DNA from: JBBDMC01 sp964441935
GTDB taxonomy: Bacteria; Pseudomonadota; Alphaproteobacteria; Rhizobiales; Kaistiaceae
Assembly (NCBI GenBank): GCA_964441935.1
Contig: CAYTXI010000010.1
Span: forward strand, 1-34,892
DNA: 34,892 nucleotides
Reading direction: 5' to 3'
In this document: piece after piece, positions 6,727 to 14,456 of the stretch
Layout of the letters: each line of letters opens with the position of its first letter
How positions within the stretch are numbered: position 1 is the stretch's first letter
Made by a program: the position numbers and the translations under genes
Notes under the pieces: generated by a model
What the model saw: the letters and a program-made list of their open reading frames with translations, nothing else
Told to the model about the DNA's origin: nothing
The model's database searches: none

Positions 6727-9186
6727 TCAGCGGTAGCCGTCGTCCTCATCATCGCCGATGAGGATGTCGCGCTTGCCGGCGTGGTTGGCTGGACCCACGA
6801 CGCCTTCCTGCTCCATGCGCTCGATGATCGAGGCGGCCCGGTTGTAGCCGATTTGCAGGCGACGTTGGATGTAGCTCGTCGAGGCTCGCTGGTCGCGGAG
6901 GACGATGGACACGGCGCGATCGTAGAGGTCGCTGGATTCGTCCTCTGCGGAGGGCGAACCCGACCCATCGTCGTCATCACCATCACCTTCGTCCTCGAAG
7001 GTGATCGAATAGAGGTAGTCGGGCGCGCCCTGGGTCTTGAGATGGGCGACGACCTCCTCGACTTCCTGCTCGCTGACGAAGGGGCCATGGACACGCTGGA
7101 TACGGCCGCCGCCGGCCATGTAGAGCATATCTCCCTGACCGAGGAGCTGCTCGGCGCCCTGCTCGTTGAGGATGGTGCGCGAGTCGATCTTGGAGGTTAC
7201 CTGGAATGAAATACGAGTCGGGAAGTTGGCCTTGATGGTGCCGGTGATGACGTCGACCGAAGGACGCTGGGTAGCCATGATGACGTGGATGCCGGCGGCG
7301 CGCGCCATCTGAGCCAGGCGTTGGACGGCGCCTTCGATGTCCTTGCCGGCAACCATCATCAGGTCGGCCATCTCATCGATGACGACGACGATGAATGGCA
7401 TCGGATCGAGAGACAGGTGCTCCTTTTCGTAGATCGGTTCGCCGGTCTCTTCGTCAAAGCCGGTCTGCACGGTGCGGGTCAGTTCCTCGCCACGCGACAG
7501 AGCGTGGGCAAGGCGGGCGTTGTAGCCATCGATGTTACGGACGCCCAGCTTGGACATCTTGCGGTAGCGGTCCTCCATCTCGCGCACGATCCATTTGAGC
7601 GCGATCACCGCTTGCTTGGGATCGGTGACAACCGGCGTCAGAAGGTGGGGGATGCCGTCGTACGTGGACAGTTCCAGCATCTTCGGGTCGATCATGATCA
7701 TGCGGCACTCGTCCGGTGTCAGNNNNNNNNNNCGGGCGAGGTCGACGATAACCGGGTCGCCGTCGATGGTCTTGCCGAGGCAAAGACCGAGGCGCGCCTT
7801 GGACTCCTCGAAGTCCTCCGAGGCGAGGATCTCCCGCAGGTAAACCGTCTCGCGGCGGGGATTGGGCAGTTCGATCCCGATGGCGTTCTTGCCGGGGATG
7901 ATCGCGACGCGGCAGGAGACAGCACTCATCGAACGAGCGATATCATCGGCGAGGCCGATGACGCGCGCGGTCTTGATACCGGGGGCGGGTTCGAGCTCGT
8001 AAAGCGCCACCACGGGTCCCGGCCGAACGTTGATGATCTCGCCGCGAATGCCAAAATCGTCGAGGACACCCTCGAGCAGGCGAGCGTTTTGCTCCAGCGT
8101 GGCGGGGCTGACGGTCGTCTTGCGGTTCTGGGCGCGCGGCTCGGCGAGAAGGTCGAGAGACGGCAACTCGAACTCATCGGGCGGCGTAGCCTTGCGGTGG
8201 GCGCGGCGCGAGCGGCGCGCGGATCGCGGCGGCGATGCCGAAGCCGCGGTGCGGGGCGGGGCGGCCTTCTCCTCGTCGTCCTCTTCCTCGCCGTCGTACC
8301 AGTCGTCGTCGGCAAGACGCGGTTCGATACGCGGCTGGCGGTGATCGCCGAGCGTGCCGCGAAGGGAGAGACCGCGCGCGTAGCGGGGGAAGAAAAGCCG
8401 GCGGAGACCGGTGGCAACCCTTAGAACGGCGTGGGCGAGCGCGCCCAGAAGAAGTGACGCGCGGGTCGAGGATTCATCACTGAGGTCGTCTTCCTCGTAT
8501 TCGTCGTCTTCTTCGTATTCGTCGTCATCCACCTCATAATCGTCGTCTTCGGCGGCGGCGACCCGTCTGCCCGGACGAACGGCGGGAATCGCGTTGCCCG
8601 CTGTCGTTGGAACGCGGCGAAGGATGAAGCCGGCGGCGTGGAGGACGAGCGCCAGGGCGAGGGCGGCAAAGAGGGCGCCGACAGCGGCAGCGTTCCAGCC
8701 GGTCGGTTCGCCGCCGACAAAAAGGGCCGCGATCTTGAGAAGGAGGTCACCGGCCGCGCCGCCGAGGCCGGTCGGTAACGGCCAGGAGGCGGGGATCGGA
8801 AGCGATGCGAGCACAATCGTTGCGGCCAGCGTTCCGGCCAGCCAGGTGACGAGCGCGCGCCAGGTGAAGCGGCTCGGCTCGGCAAAGACGAGCCGCCAGG
8901 CCCAGACGACCGGCGGCAGCAGGACCAGCGAGGCGGCAAGACCGAAGAACTGGGTGAGAAGATCGGCAACGACCGCACCGGGAAAGCCGAGGACGTTGCG
9001 GACGGTGCGATCGGCGGCGTGGCTGAGGCTCGGATCGTCTGCCGCCCAGGTCGCCAGGCTAGCCGCGACCGCGGCGGCCAGTGCGAGCATGGCCAATCCC
9101 GAAAAGGCGCTCAGATTGCGCCGGACCATGCGGCGGACGGCACCGTCGCCTGTGGCCGAAAGCGAAACCGATCTGGATGAACGCAT
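6727..9186 (-). CDS. ftsK: DNA translocase FtsK (contains an assembly gap)
   Basis: Septum-located DNA pump that coordinates chromosome dimer resolution with division. The visible frame has 819 codons. The N-terminus has four membrane segments (about 27-48, 75-102, 113-132, 168-190). It is followed by a charged linker with a very acidic run (213-239: DDDYEVDDDEYEEDDEYEEDD). The motor domain starts near 355 (LEQNARLLEGVLDDFGI), with Walker B near PFIVVVIDEMADLMM and MATQRPSVDVITG. The C-terminal gamma domain is a winged helix that reads KOPS sites (about 745-805: IQRRLQIGYNRAASIIERMEQEGVV). The Walker A segment is absent because ten Ns (7723-7732) interrupt the sequence between VDLAR and LTPDECRMIMID. 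Family members carry about 28 residues there, including GTTGSGKS. Confidence 0.95.
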   Translation of the reverse strand: MRSSRSVSLSATGDGAVRRMVRRNLSAFSGLAMLALAAAVAASLATWAADDPSLSHAADRTVRNVLGFPGAVVADLLTQFFGLAASLVLLPPVVWAWRLVFAEPSRFTWRALVTWLAGTLAATIVLASLPIPASWPLPTGLGGAAGDLLLKIAALFVGGEPTGWNAAAVGALFAALALALVLHAAGFILRRVPTTAGNAIPAVRPGRRVAAAEDDDYEVDDDEYEEDDEYEEDDLSDESSTRASLLLGALAHAVLRVATGLRRLFFPRYARGLSLRGTLGDHRQPRIEPRLADDDWYDGEEEDDEEKAAPPRTAASASPPRSARRSRRAHRKATPPDEFELPSLDLLAEPRAQNRKTTVSPATLEQNARLLEGVLDDFGIRGEIINVRPGPVVALYELEPAPGIKTARVIGLADDIARSMSAVSCRVAIIPGKNAIGIELPNPRRETVYLREILASEDFEESKARLGLCLGKTIDGDPVIVDLAXXXXLTPDECRMIMIDPKMLELSTYDGIPHLLTPVVTDPKQAVIALKWIVREMEDRYRKMSKLGVRNIDGYNARLAHALSRGEELTRTVQTGFDEETGEPIYEKEHLSLDPMPFIVVVIDEMADLMMVAGKDIEGAVQRLAQMARAAGIHVIMATQRPSVDVITGTIKANFPTRISFQVTSKIDSRTILNEQGAEQLLGQGDMLYMAGGGRIQRVHGPFVSEQEVEEVVAHLKTQGAPDYLYSITFEDEGDGDDDDGSGSPSAEDESSDLYDRAVSIVLRDQRASTSYIQRRLQIGYNRAASIIERMEQEGVVGPANHAGKRDILIGDDEDDGYR
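7723..7732. other. Assembly gap of 10 N inside ftsK
   Basis: Ten Ns interrupt ftsK exactly where the Walker A loop should be. The reading frame happens to stay open across the Ns (CGN NNN NNN NNN CTG), giving four undefined residues. Comparison with the family motif order suggests about 80-90 bp are really missing. The gap length is therefore a placeholder, not a measured distance, and all coordinates beyond it are nominal. Confidence 0.97.
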
Positions 9187-9258
9187 GGGGTCGACCCGAA
9201 CTCGGAAAACGTCGGGAATCGACCGTAAAGGGGGTAGGTAAAGCTGGCATTAACTAAC

Positions 9259-9288
9259 GGCCCCGGCGGGGTCATCCCAGCCGGGGCC
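9259..9288 (-). terminator. Terminator candidate downstream of amt
   Basis: GGCCCCGGC (9259-9267) and GCCGGGGCC (9280-9288) form a perfect 9-bp GC stem around a 12-nt loop. It sits 28 bp beyond the amt stop on the minus strand. The strand after the stem reads GTTAGTTAAT, weakly T-rich, consistent with a rho-independent end of the glnK-amt transcript ahead of ftsK. Confidence 0.7.
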
Positions 9289-9315
9289 AAGGCATCGCGG
9301 TTGCTACAGGTATCG

Positions 9316-10647
9316 CTACGGCACCACCTCGCCGTGGAGGTTGATATCGAGGCCCTCGGTCTCGACCTCTTTGGTGACCCGGAGACCGATGACGCCATCG
9401 ACGATCTTGAGGATTACGAAGGCGGCAACGCCGGTCCACACGATGGTGGCGAGAATGCCGTAGATCTGGGTGATCACCTGGCCGGGATTGCCTTCGAGCA
9501 GACCGGGCGTGCCACCGATCGCCTCGACAGCGAAGACGCCGGTCAAGAGTGCGCCGACGATGCCGCCGATAGCGTGGACGCCGAAGACGTCCAGGGAGTC
9601 GTCGTAGCCGATGGCGGGCTTGACGAAGACCGACGCCCACATGCAGACGATGCCGGCGACGATGCCGATGACCAGGGCACCGATCGGGCCGACAAAGCCG
9701 GAGGCCGGAGTGATGGCGACCAGGCCGGCGACGGCGCCGGATATGATACCGAGGATGCTAGGCTTGCCCTTGGCGATCCACTCGGCGAACATCCAGCCGA
9801 GGGCGGCGGCGGCGGTCGCGATCTGGGTGACAGCCATGGCCATACCGGCGGAGCCGTTGGCGGCGACGGCGGAGCCGGCGTTGAAACCGAACCAGCCGAC
9901 CCACAGCAGCGAGGCACCGACGACGCTGTAGACCAGGTTGTGCGGGGCCATGTTCTCATGGCCGAGACCGGAGCGCTTGCCGAGCACCAGGGCGCAGACT
10001 AGGCCAGCGATGCCGGCGTTGATGTGGACCACGGTACCGCCGGCGAAATCCAAAACGCCAGCATCGGACAGGAATCCGCCGCCCCACACCCAATGGGTGA
10101 TCGGTGAATAGACGATAAGACTCCACAGGCCCATGAACCACAACATCGCCGAGAACTTCATGCGGTCGGCGAAGGCGCCGATGATGAGAACCGGCGTGAT
10201 GATGGCGAAGGTGAGCTGGAAGGTGAAGAACACGGTCTCGGGAATGGTGCCGGCGAGCGTGTCGGCGCCCACCTGGGCGAGGAACATGTTCGACAGACCG
10301 CCGACGTAGGCGTTGAGGCCCCCGCCATCGGTGAAGGCGAGCGAGTAGCCGGCGACCAGCCAGAGAATCGTGATCAGACAGGTGACGGCAAAGGCCTGCA
10401 TGACCATCGTCAGCACGTTCTTCTTGCGCACCATACCGCCGTAGAACAGCGCCAGACCCGGGATGGTCATCATCAGGACAAGGGCGGTCGAGGTCAGCAT
10501 CCAGGCGGTGTCGCCTGTGTCGAGGGTGGGGAGTACCTCCCCCACTACTTCTTGCATTGCCTCTTCCTGCGCGAACGCGGTTCCGGCAAAGGCCAGCAGC
10601 GTGGCGATGGCGCCGAGGAGAGACGATCTGGTGATCCGATGGTTCAT
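9316..10647 (-). CDS. amt: Ammonium transporter (Amt family)
   Basis: Inner-membrane ammonium channel, 443 residues, trimeric in the family. The N-terminus looks like a cleaved signal (RSSLLGAIATLLAFAGTAFAQ). Eleven transmembrane segments follow. Family marks are LALFYGGMVRKKN in the second segment, ITHWVWGGGFL, DFAGGTVVHINAGIAGLV (first pore histidine of the His pair) and DVFGVHAIGGIVGALLTGVFA (second pore histidine). The ATG at 10647 follows a strong CAGGAGGACTTCA. glnK is 115 bp upstream on the same strand, the standard glnK-amtB pairing in which GlnK plugs the channel when nitrogen is ample. A strong hairpin follows the gene. Confidence 0.97.
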   Translation of the reverse strand: MNHRITRSSLLGAIATLLAFAGTAFAQEEAMQEVVGEVLPTLDTGDTAWMLTSTALVLMMTIPGLALFYGGMVRKKNVLTMVMQAFAVTCLITILWLVAGYSLAFTDGGGLNAYVGGLSNMFLAQVGADTLAGTIPETVFFTFQLTFAIITPVLIIGAFADRMKFSAMLWFMGLWSLIVYSPITHWVWGGGFLSDAGVLDFAGGTVVHINAGIAGLVCALVLGKRSGLGHENMAPHNLVYSVVGASLLWVGWFGFNAGSAVAANGSAGMAMAVTQIATAAAALGWMFAEWIAKGKPSILGIISGAVAGLVAITPASGFVGPIGALVIGIVAGIVCMWASVFVKPAIGYDDSLDVFGVHAIGGIVGALLTGVFAVEAIGGTPGLLEGNPGQVITQIYGILATIVWTGVAAFVILKIVDGVIGLRVTKEVETEGLDINLHGEVVP

Positions 10648-10762
10648 TGAAGTCCTCCTGACGGATCGGTTGTTCCAAGGGATGCCGGGAAAGCGGGAGC
10701 GCATGCTCGGTTCACGGCAGTTGGGCTTGGATGGGCTGTCTGTGATCATGACGCCGAGCCCC

Positions 10763-11101
10763 TCACAGCGCGCTGGCATCGGTTTCGCCGGTGCGGATGC
10801 GAACGACGTGATCGAGCGTGCTGACGAATATCTTGCCGTCGCCAATCTGCCCCGTCTTGGCGGCCGTCTGAATCGCCTCGACAACTTTGTCGACCTGATC
10901 GACCGCGACGGCGACTTCGATCTTCAGCTTGGGTAGGAAACTCACGGCGTATTCGGTGCCGCGGTAGATCTCGGTGTGACCCTTCTGACGGCCATACCCC
11001 TTGACCTCGGTCACGGTCAGACCTTGCACACCGGCGCCGGTGAGAGCGTCACGCACCTCGTCCAGCTTGAACGGCTTTATGATGGCCGTGATGATCTTCA
11101 T
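10763..11101 (-). CDS. glnK: Nitrogen regulatory protein P-II (GlnK)
   Basis: Trimeric PII signal protein of 112 residues. It senses 2-oxoglutarate and ATP/ADP, is uridylylated by GlnD, and controls the Amt channel and nitrogen enzymes. The start MKIITAIIKPFKLDEVRDAL is typical. The T-loop carries the uridylylation tyrosine Tyr51 in HTEIYRGTEY. TGQIGDGKIFV (B-loop, ATP binding) and VRIRTGETDASAL (C-loop) are complete. A second ATG one base out of frame lies just upstream (CATGACATGAAG); the in-frame one at 11101 is used. It is first in the glnK-amt operon and has a -24/-12 type promoter about 110 bp upstream. Confidence 0.97.
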   Translation of the reverse strand: MKIITAIIKPFKLDEVRDALTGAGVQGLTVTEVKGYGRQKGHTEIYRGTEYAVSFLPKLKIEVAVAVDQVDKVVEAIQTAAKTGQIGDGKIFVSTLDHVVRIRTGETDASAL

Positions 11102-11209
11102 GTCATGGTTCCCGTTTTCCGTCCGCCGTCCGCCGGGGCAAACGTGCGGCACCTGAAAAAATCGGCAGACGCCAAACGGCGCCGCCCGACGCTTGTCGCG
11201 ACTGACGGT

Positions 11210-11225
11210 TTCAAGGTCCGTGCCA
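11210..11225 (-). promoter_or_regulatory. Sigma-54 (-24/-12) promoter for glnK-amt
   Basis: On the minus strand the sequence reads TGGCACGGACCTTGAA. Against the sigma-54 consensus TGGCACG-N4-TTGCW only the C of the -12 GC is changed (to A). The spacing is exact, and the implied start is about 97 nt before the glnK ATG. Nitrogen-regulated glnK-amt operons commonly use RpoN with NtrC. I did not see a convincing NtrC palindrome upstream. Confidence 0.65.
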
Positions 11226-11319
11226 ACTCGTGCGTGTGTTGTAACCGACTGAATTCCGGATCGAATTCCGACCGCTTCGGCGGACTGTAGGCGTTGCCAA
11301 AGCGGCGTCGCTCAATTCC

Positions 11320-11355
11320 TGGGCAATTTTCGCAATCTGCCCAAAAATAGGGCAG
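11320..11355. repeat. Overlapping inverted repeats TGGGCA/TGCCCA in the tesB-glnK gap
   Basis: Three related half-sites lie in a row: TGGGCA (11320-11325), TGCCCA (11338-11343) and GGGCAG (11350-11355). The last two form a CTGCCC-7nt-GGGCAG hairpin starting 7 bp after the tesB stop. On the minus strand its loop is TATTTTT, so it may be a weak tesB terminator. The outer pair has a 12-nt spacer and could be an operator for the glnK promoter about 100 bp downstream. The evidence does not choose between these. Confidence 0.45.
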
Positions 11356-11362
11356 TCGACGA

Positions 11363-12220
11363 TCAGCTGCGAAGCCGGATCAGTCCCTCTTGGGCAACCG
11401 AGGCGACCAATCGGCCATCGCGGCTGAACAGGCTCCCGCGGGTGAAGCCGCGAGCTCCGGACGCGGACGGACTGTCCTCGGCGTAAAGCAGCCACTCGTC
11501 GGCGCGGAACGTGCGGTGGAACCAAAGCGCGTGATCGAGGCTTGCCACCTGGAGGTCGTGGTCGAAGATCCCGCGACCGTGCGCAAACAGCGAGGTATCG
11601 AGCAGCGTCATGTCGGAGGCGTAGGCAAGGACGCAGCGGTGAATGTCCATGTCGTCGGGCAGCGCGCCGGTGGCGCGCACCCAGACGGCCTGGCTGGGCT
11701 CGAGGGCCTCTCGGCTGACGTAGTGCCTGAGGTCAACGGGGCGGAGCTCGATGGGCCGTTCGCGCTGCCAGTAGCGGCGAACGGATTCGGGCGCGCTGTG
11801 CAGGTAGAGTTCCTTGAGCTCGGCCTCGCTCGGCAGGTCCTCTGGCGCGGGCACCTCCGGCATCGGAATCTGATGATCGAGCCCCGGCTCGTCGATCTGG
11901 AAGGACGCGGCCATCGAGAAGATCGCCTCGCCGTGTTGGATAGCAACCACGCGGCGCGTGGTGAACGTATTGCCGTCGCGGATGCGGTCGACCTCGTAGA
12001 TGATCGGCACGGACGGGTCGCCCGGCCGCATGAAATAGGCGTGCAGGGAATGGGGGGAGCGGCCCTCGACGGTGCGTGCAGCGGCAACGAGGGCCTGACC
12101 GATCACCTGACCGCCGAAGACGCGCTGCCAGCCGACCTGTGGGCTGAGGCCACGGTATAGGTTGCGTTCCAATGGCTCCAGGTCGAGTATGGAAAGCAGA
12201 GTCTCGATCGCGCTGGTCAT
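11363..12220 (-). CDS. tesB: Acyl-CoA thioesterase II (TesB)
   Basis: Cytosolic double-hotdog thioesterase, 285 residues, that hydrolyses medium and long acyl-CoA to free acid and CoA. The N-terminal hotdog has VFGGQVIGQALVAAARTV and SLHAYFMRPGDPSVPIIYEVDRIRDG. The C-terminal hotdog has LAYASDMTLLDTSL with catalytic Asp203, Ser227 (LQVASLDHALWFHR) in the Thr228 position, and Gln277 in VAQEGLIR. That is the Asp/Thr-Ser/Gln set of the E. coli enzyme. The ATG at 12220 gives MTSAIETLLSILDLEPLE. It is divergent from the UbiH-type gene, with 84 bp between starts. The gene is complete and ordinary. Confidence 0.96.
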   Translation of the reverse strand: MTSAIETLLSILDLEPLERNLYRGLSPQVGWQRVFGGQVIGQALVAAARTVEGRSPHSLHAYFMRPGDPSVPIIYEVDRIRDGNTFTTRRVVAIQHGEAIFSMAASFQIDEPGLDHQIPMPEVPAPEDLPSEAELKELYLHSAPESVRRYWQRERPIELRPVDLRHYVSREALEPSQAVWVRATGALPDDMDIHRCVLAYASDMTLLDTSLFAHGRGIFDHDLQVASLDHALWFHRTFRADEWLLYAEDSPSASGARGFTRGSLFSRDGRLVASVAQEGLIRLRS

Positions 12221-12304
12221 AGCGGTGGTCCGGCGAGTCCCGATGGCGAGGCGGGCCAGCCTTTCGACCAGCCCGCCGGCAGGGTGTCAAGCATTGGCGA
12301 CGGT

Positions 12305-13540
12305 ATGGCGCGCGCCGCAGCCGACAAATCAGACAGCGACGTTTTGATCGCCGGCGGTGGTCAGGTCGGGTTGGCGCTTGCCCTGGCGCTCAGGCGTTCG
12401 GCGCCCGACCTGTCGGTGACAGTGATCGACAAGACGGATGCAGGAGCGGGCGCGCGCGCGGGGCGTGCCTCGACTATCGCCGCCGGCGGACGGCTCCTGC
12501 TCGCGCGGCTCGGGGTGTGGGACGCGGTAGCAGCGGAAGCCCAACCCGTGAGCGAGATGGTCATCACAGACAGCCGGACGCGCGATGTGGTGCGGCCAGT
12601 GTTCCTTACCTTCGCGAACACGACACAGGATGGCGAAGCCGCCGCGCACTTGGTGCCAGACGCGGTGCTGGTCGCGGCGTTGCGCGAAGGCGTCACGGCG
12701 TCCGGTGCCCGGGTGATCTCGCCCGAGGCAGTCACGGATTTCAAGGTCGAGGGCGGACGGGTCGAAATCGCAACACGCGGTCGCAGGGCTCTCGATGCGC
12801 GCCTGCTGGTCGCGGCCGATGGTGTCCGCTCGCGGCTGCGGGGGCTTGCCGGCATCGACACGATCGGGTGGTCGTACGGGCAGTCGGGAATCGTGGTCAC
12901 CGTTGAACACGCGAAGCCGCATGGTGGACGCGCCGAGGAACACTTCCTGCCCGGCGGACCGTTCGCGATCCTGCCCTTGAAGGGTAACAAGTCGTCATTG
13001 GTGTGGACGGAGACAAGCGATGTGACCGAGCGGCTGATCGGGGACCACCTGGCTTTCCAGATCGAACTGGGGCGGCGTTTCGGCAACCGACTCGGCGCAA
13101 TCCGGGTGGTCGACGCGCCGCGCGCCTTCCCCCTCGGATTGCAAATCGCTCGGGCCTTCGTCAAAGAGCGGTTCGCGCTTGTCGGCGACGCCGCCCATGC
13201 GATTCACCCGATCGCCGGGCAGGGGCTCAACCTCGGATATCGTGACGTGGCGGCGCTGGCGCAAACGATCGTCGAGGCGCATCGGCTGGGGCTTGATATC
13301 GGCGCCGAGACGGCACTCCAGAGCTATCAGCAGTGGCGGCGATACGACACGATGGAAATGGCGCTCGTCACCGACGGGCTAAACCGGCTGTTCTCAAACG
13401 ACAGCCCGGTACTCAGGTTGGTTCGCGACGTCGGCCTCGGTATGGTCGACCGGCTGCCAGAACTAAAGCGGCTGTTCGTCGGCCAAGCAGCGGGGACGGC
13501 AGGGCAAGTACCGCGCCTCTTGCGCGGCGAGGCAATCTAA
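12305..13540 (+). CDS. UbiH/UbiF/COQ6-family FAD-dependent hydroxylase
   Basis: Flavin monooxygenase of the ubiquinone-biosynthesis hydroxylase family, 411 residues from ATG 12305. The FAD Rossmann motif is DVLIAGGGQVGLALALALRR near residue 12. The DG motif is LLVAADGVRSRLR, and the GD motif is FALVGDAAHAIHPIAGQGLNLGYRDV, the family signature. Substrate position (C5, C6 or C1 of the ring) cannot be assigned from sequence because alphaproteobacterial UbiH, UbiF and UbiL are close paralogues. A GTG seven codons upstream (12284) is an alternative start; neither has a strong Shine-Dalgarno. The gene converges on the Trm112-like gene with 15 bp between stops. Confidence 0.92.
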   Translation: MARAAADKSDSDVLIAGGGQVGLALALALRRSAPDLSVTVIDKTDAGAGARAGRASTIAAGGRLLLARLGVWDAVAAEAQPVSEMVITDSRTRDVVRPVFLTFANTTQDGEAAAHLVPDAVLVAALREGVTASGARVISPEAVTDFKVEGGRVEIATRGRRALDARLLVAADGVRSRLRGLAGIDTIGWSYGQSGIVVTVEHAKPHGGRAEEHFLPGGPFAILPLKGNKSSLVWTETSDVTERLIGDHLAFQIELGRRFGNRLGAIRVVDAPRAFPLGLQIARAFVKERFALVGDAAHAIHPIAGQGLNLGYRDVAALAQTIVEAHRLGLDIGAETALQSYQQWRRYDTMEMALVTDGLNRLFSNDSPVLRLVRDVGLGMVDRLPELKRLFVGQAAGTAGQVPRLLRGEAI

Positions 13541-13555
13541 GGCGACTGAGCCGCG

Positions 13556-13753
13556 TCACTCGTCCAGCGGGCGGGCCTCATCGGGAAGCATGATCGGAAT
13601 GCCGTCGCGGATCGGGTAGGCGAGTTTGGCCGCGCGACTGATCAATTCCTGACGCTCAGCGTCGTATTCGAGCGCGGTCTTGGTGAGCGGACAGACGAGG
13701 ATTTCCAGTAGCTTGGGATCGACGGTCCCGGCGGGGCGGGTGGGCTCACTCAT
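13556..13753 (-). CDS. Trm112 family small protein
   Basis: Small protein of 65 residues with the Trm112 (PF03966) pattern: DPKLLEILVCPLTKTALEYD, then ELISRAAKLAYPIRDGIPIMLPDEARPLDE. Only one cysteine remains in the usual CP..C zinc pair. In eukaryotes Trm112 partners methyltransferases; bacterial members are mostly uncharacterised. The ATG at 13753 matches the family length. A GTG at 13768 overlaps the stop of the LON-domain gene (GTGA), which would couple translation and give 70 residues. It is the last gene of a minus-strand group with the LON-domain and YbbN genes. Confidence 0.9.
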   Translation of the reverse strand: MSEPTRPAGTVDPKLLEILVCPLTKTALEYDAERQELISRAAKLAYPIRDGIPIMLPDEARPLDE

Positions 13754-13764
13754 CGGCGCAGGGT

Positions 13765-14439
13765 TCACTGAAGGGTGTGATCGCGGGCGCCGGTCTGGCC
13801 GGCGAGCGCCATCTCGGTGATGGCAATCAGCGTCTCGGCGCGGGCGCGCAAATCCGGCGCCTCGAGCAGCGCTTGCTTCTCGGCCGGGCCGAACGGCGCG
13901 ATCATGGCAAGGGTGTTGACCAGAGTTTCGTTGGATGCACGACCGACGCTCTCCCAGTCCGCCTCGAGCTCGTGGACCTTCAGATATGCGCAGAAGGTCT
14001 TTAGCACCATGTCGCGGTCGACGGTGTCGTTAGCCGGGCACGGAGCGAAATCGACCGCGAAGGGCTCCGCGGTGATGCGGCATTGGCGGAACGGTGTGGT
14101 TGCGGCCAGTTCCTCGACGATGCGAAAGCGGGCAATGCCTGAGAGCGTGATCATATAGCGGCCGTCGCCGGTCTCCGCGAAGGAAGTGATGCGCCCGGCG
14201 CAACCGACGCCCAGCAAAGCCGGACCGGACTTCAGCGGCGGAGCATGGTCGTCGGGCTGGACCATGCCGATGACGCGGTCGCCGCAGAGCGCCGCGTCGA
14301 CCATGGCTATGTAGCGCGGCTCGAAAATGTTGAGCGGCAAGTCAGCGCACGGCAAAAGCAGTGCGGCGGAGAGCGGAAAGACCGGAACGACCGGCGGCAG
14401 GTCCTCTGGAACGCGGTAAGTGATGTTGCCGGACTTCAT
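13765..14439 (-). CDS. LON peptidase substrate-binding (N) domain protein
   Basis: A 224-residue protein holding only the N-terminal LON substrate-recognition domain (PF02190), without the ATPase or protease parts. Visible family blocks are LPPVVPVFPLSAALLLPCADLPLNIFEPRYIAMVDAAL, GDRVIGMVQP, LLGVGCAGRITSFAETGDGRYMITLSGIARFRI, and a C-terminal helical bundle ending AETLIAITEMALAG. In the protein-quality context of the adjacent YbbN chaperone it may help recognise or hold misfolded proteins; that is inference. The ATG at 14439 lies 17 bp after the YbbN stop, and the Trm112-like gene overlaps or closely follows its 3' end. Confidence 0.93.
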   Translation of the reverse strand: MKSGNITYRVPEDLPPVVPVFPLSAALLLPCADLPLNIFEPRYIAMVDAALCGDRVIGMVQPDDHAPPLKSGPALLGVGCAGRITSFAETGDGRYMITLSGIARFRIVEELAATTPFRQCRITAEPFAVDFAPCPANDTVDRDMVLKTFCAYLKVHELEADWESVGRASNETLVNTLAMIAPFGPAEKQALLEAPDLRARAETLIAITEMALAGQTGARDHTLQ

Positions 14440-14456
14440 TGGTGAAAATGTCGATC

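Noticed and set aside
7723..7732. FtsK as a natural protein lacking Walker A
   Set aside because: The missing part coincides exactly with a run of N, so it is an assembly gap.
7285..8424. Plus-strand open frame of about 379 codons through ftsK
   Set aside because: It is antisense to FtsK, spans the N gap, and its composition mirrors the opposite strand's codons; no recognisable motif.
8490..8540. Tandem DNA repeat of GAAGAC/GTCGTC type units as a microsatellite or CRISPR-like array
   Set aside because: It is the coding sequence of the acidic FtsK linker; no regular repeat-spacer structure.
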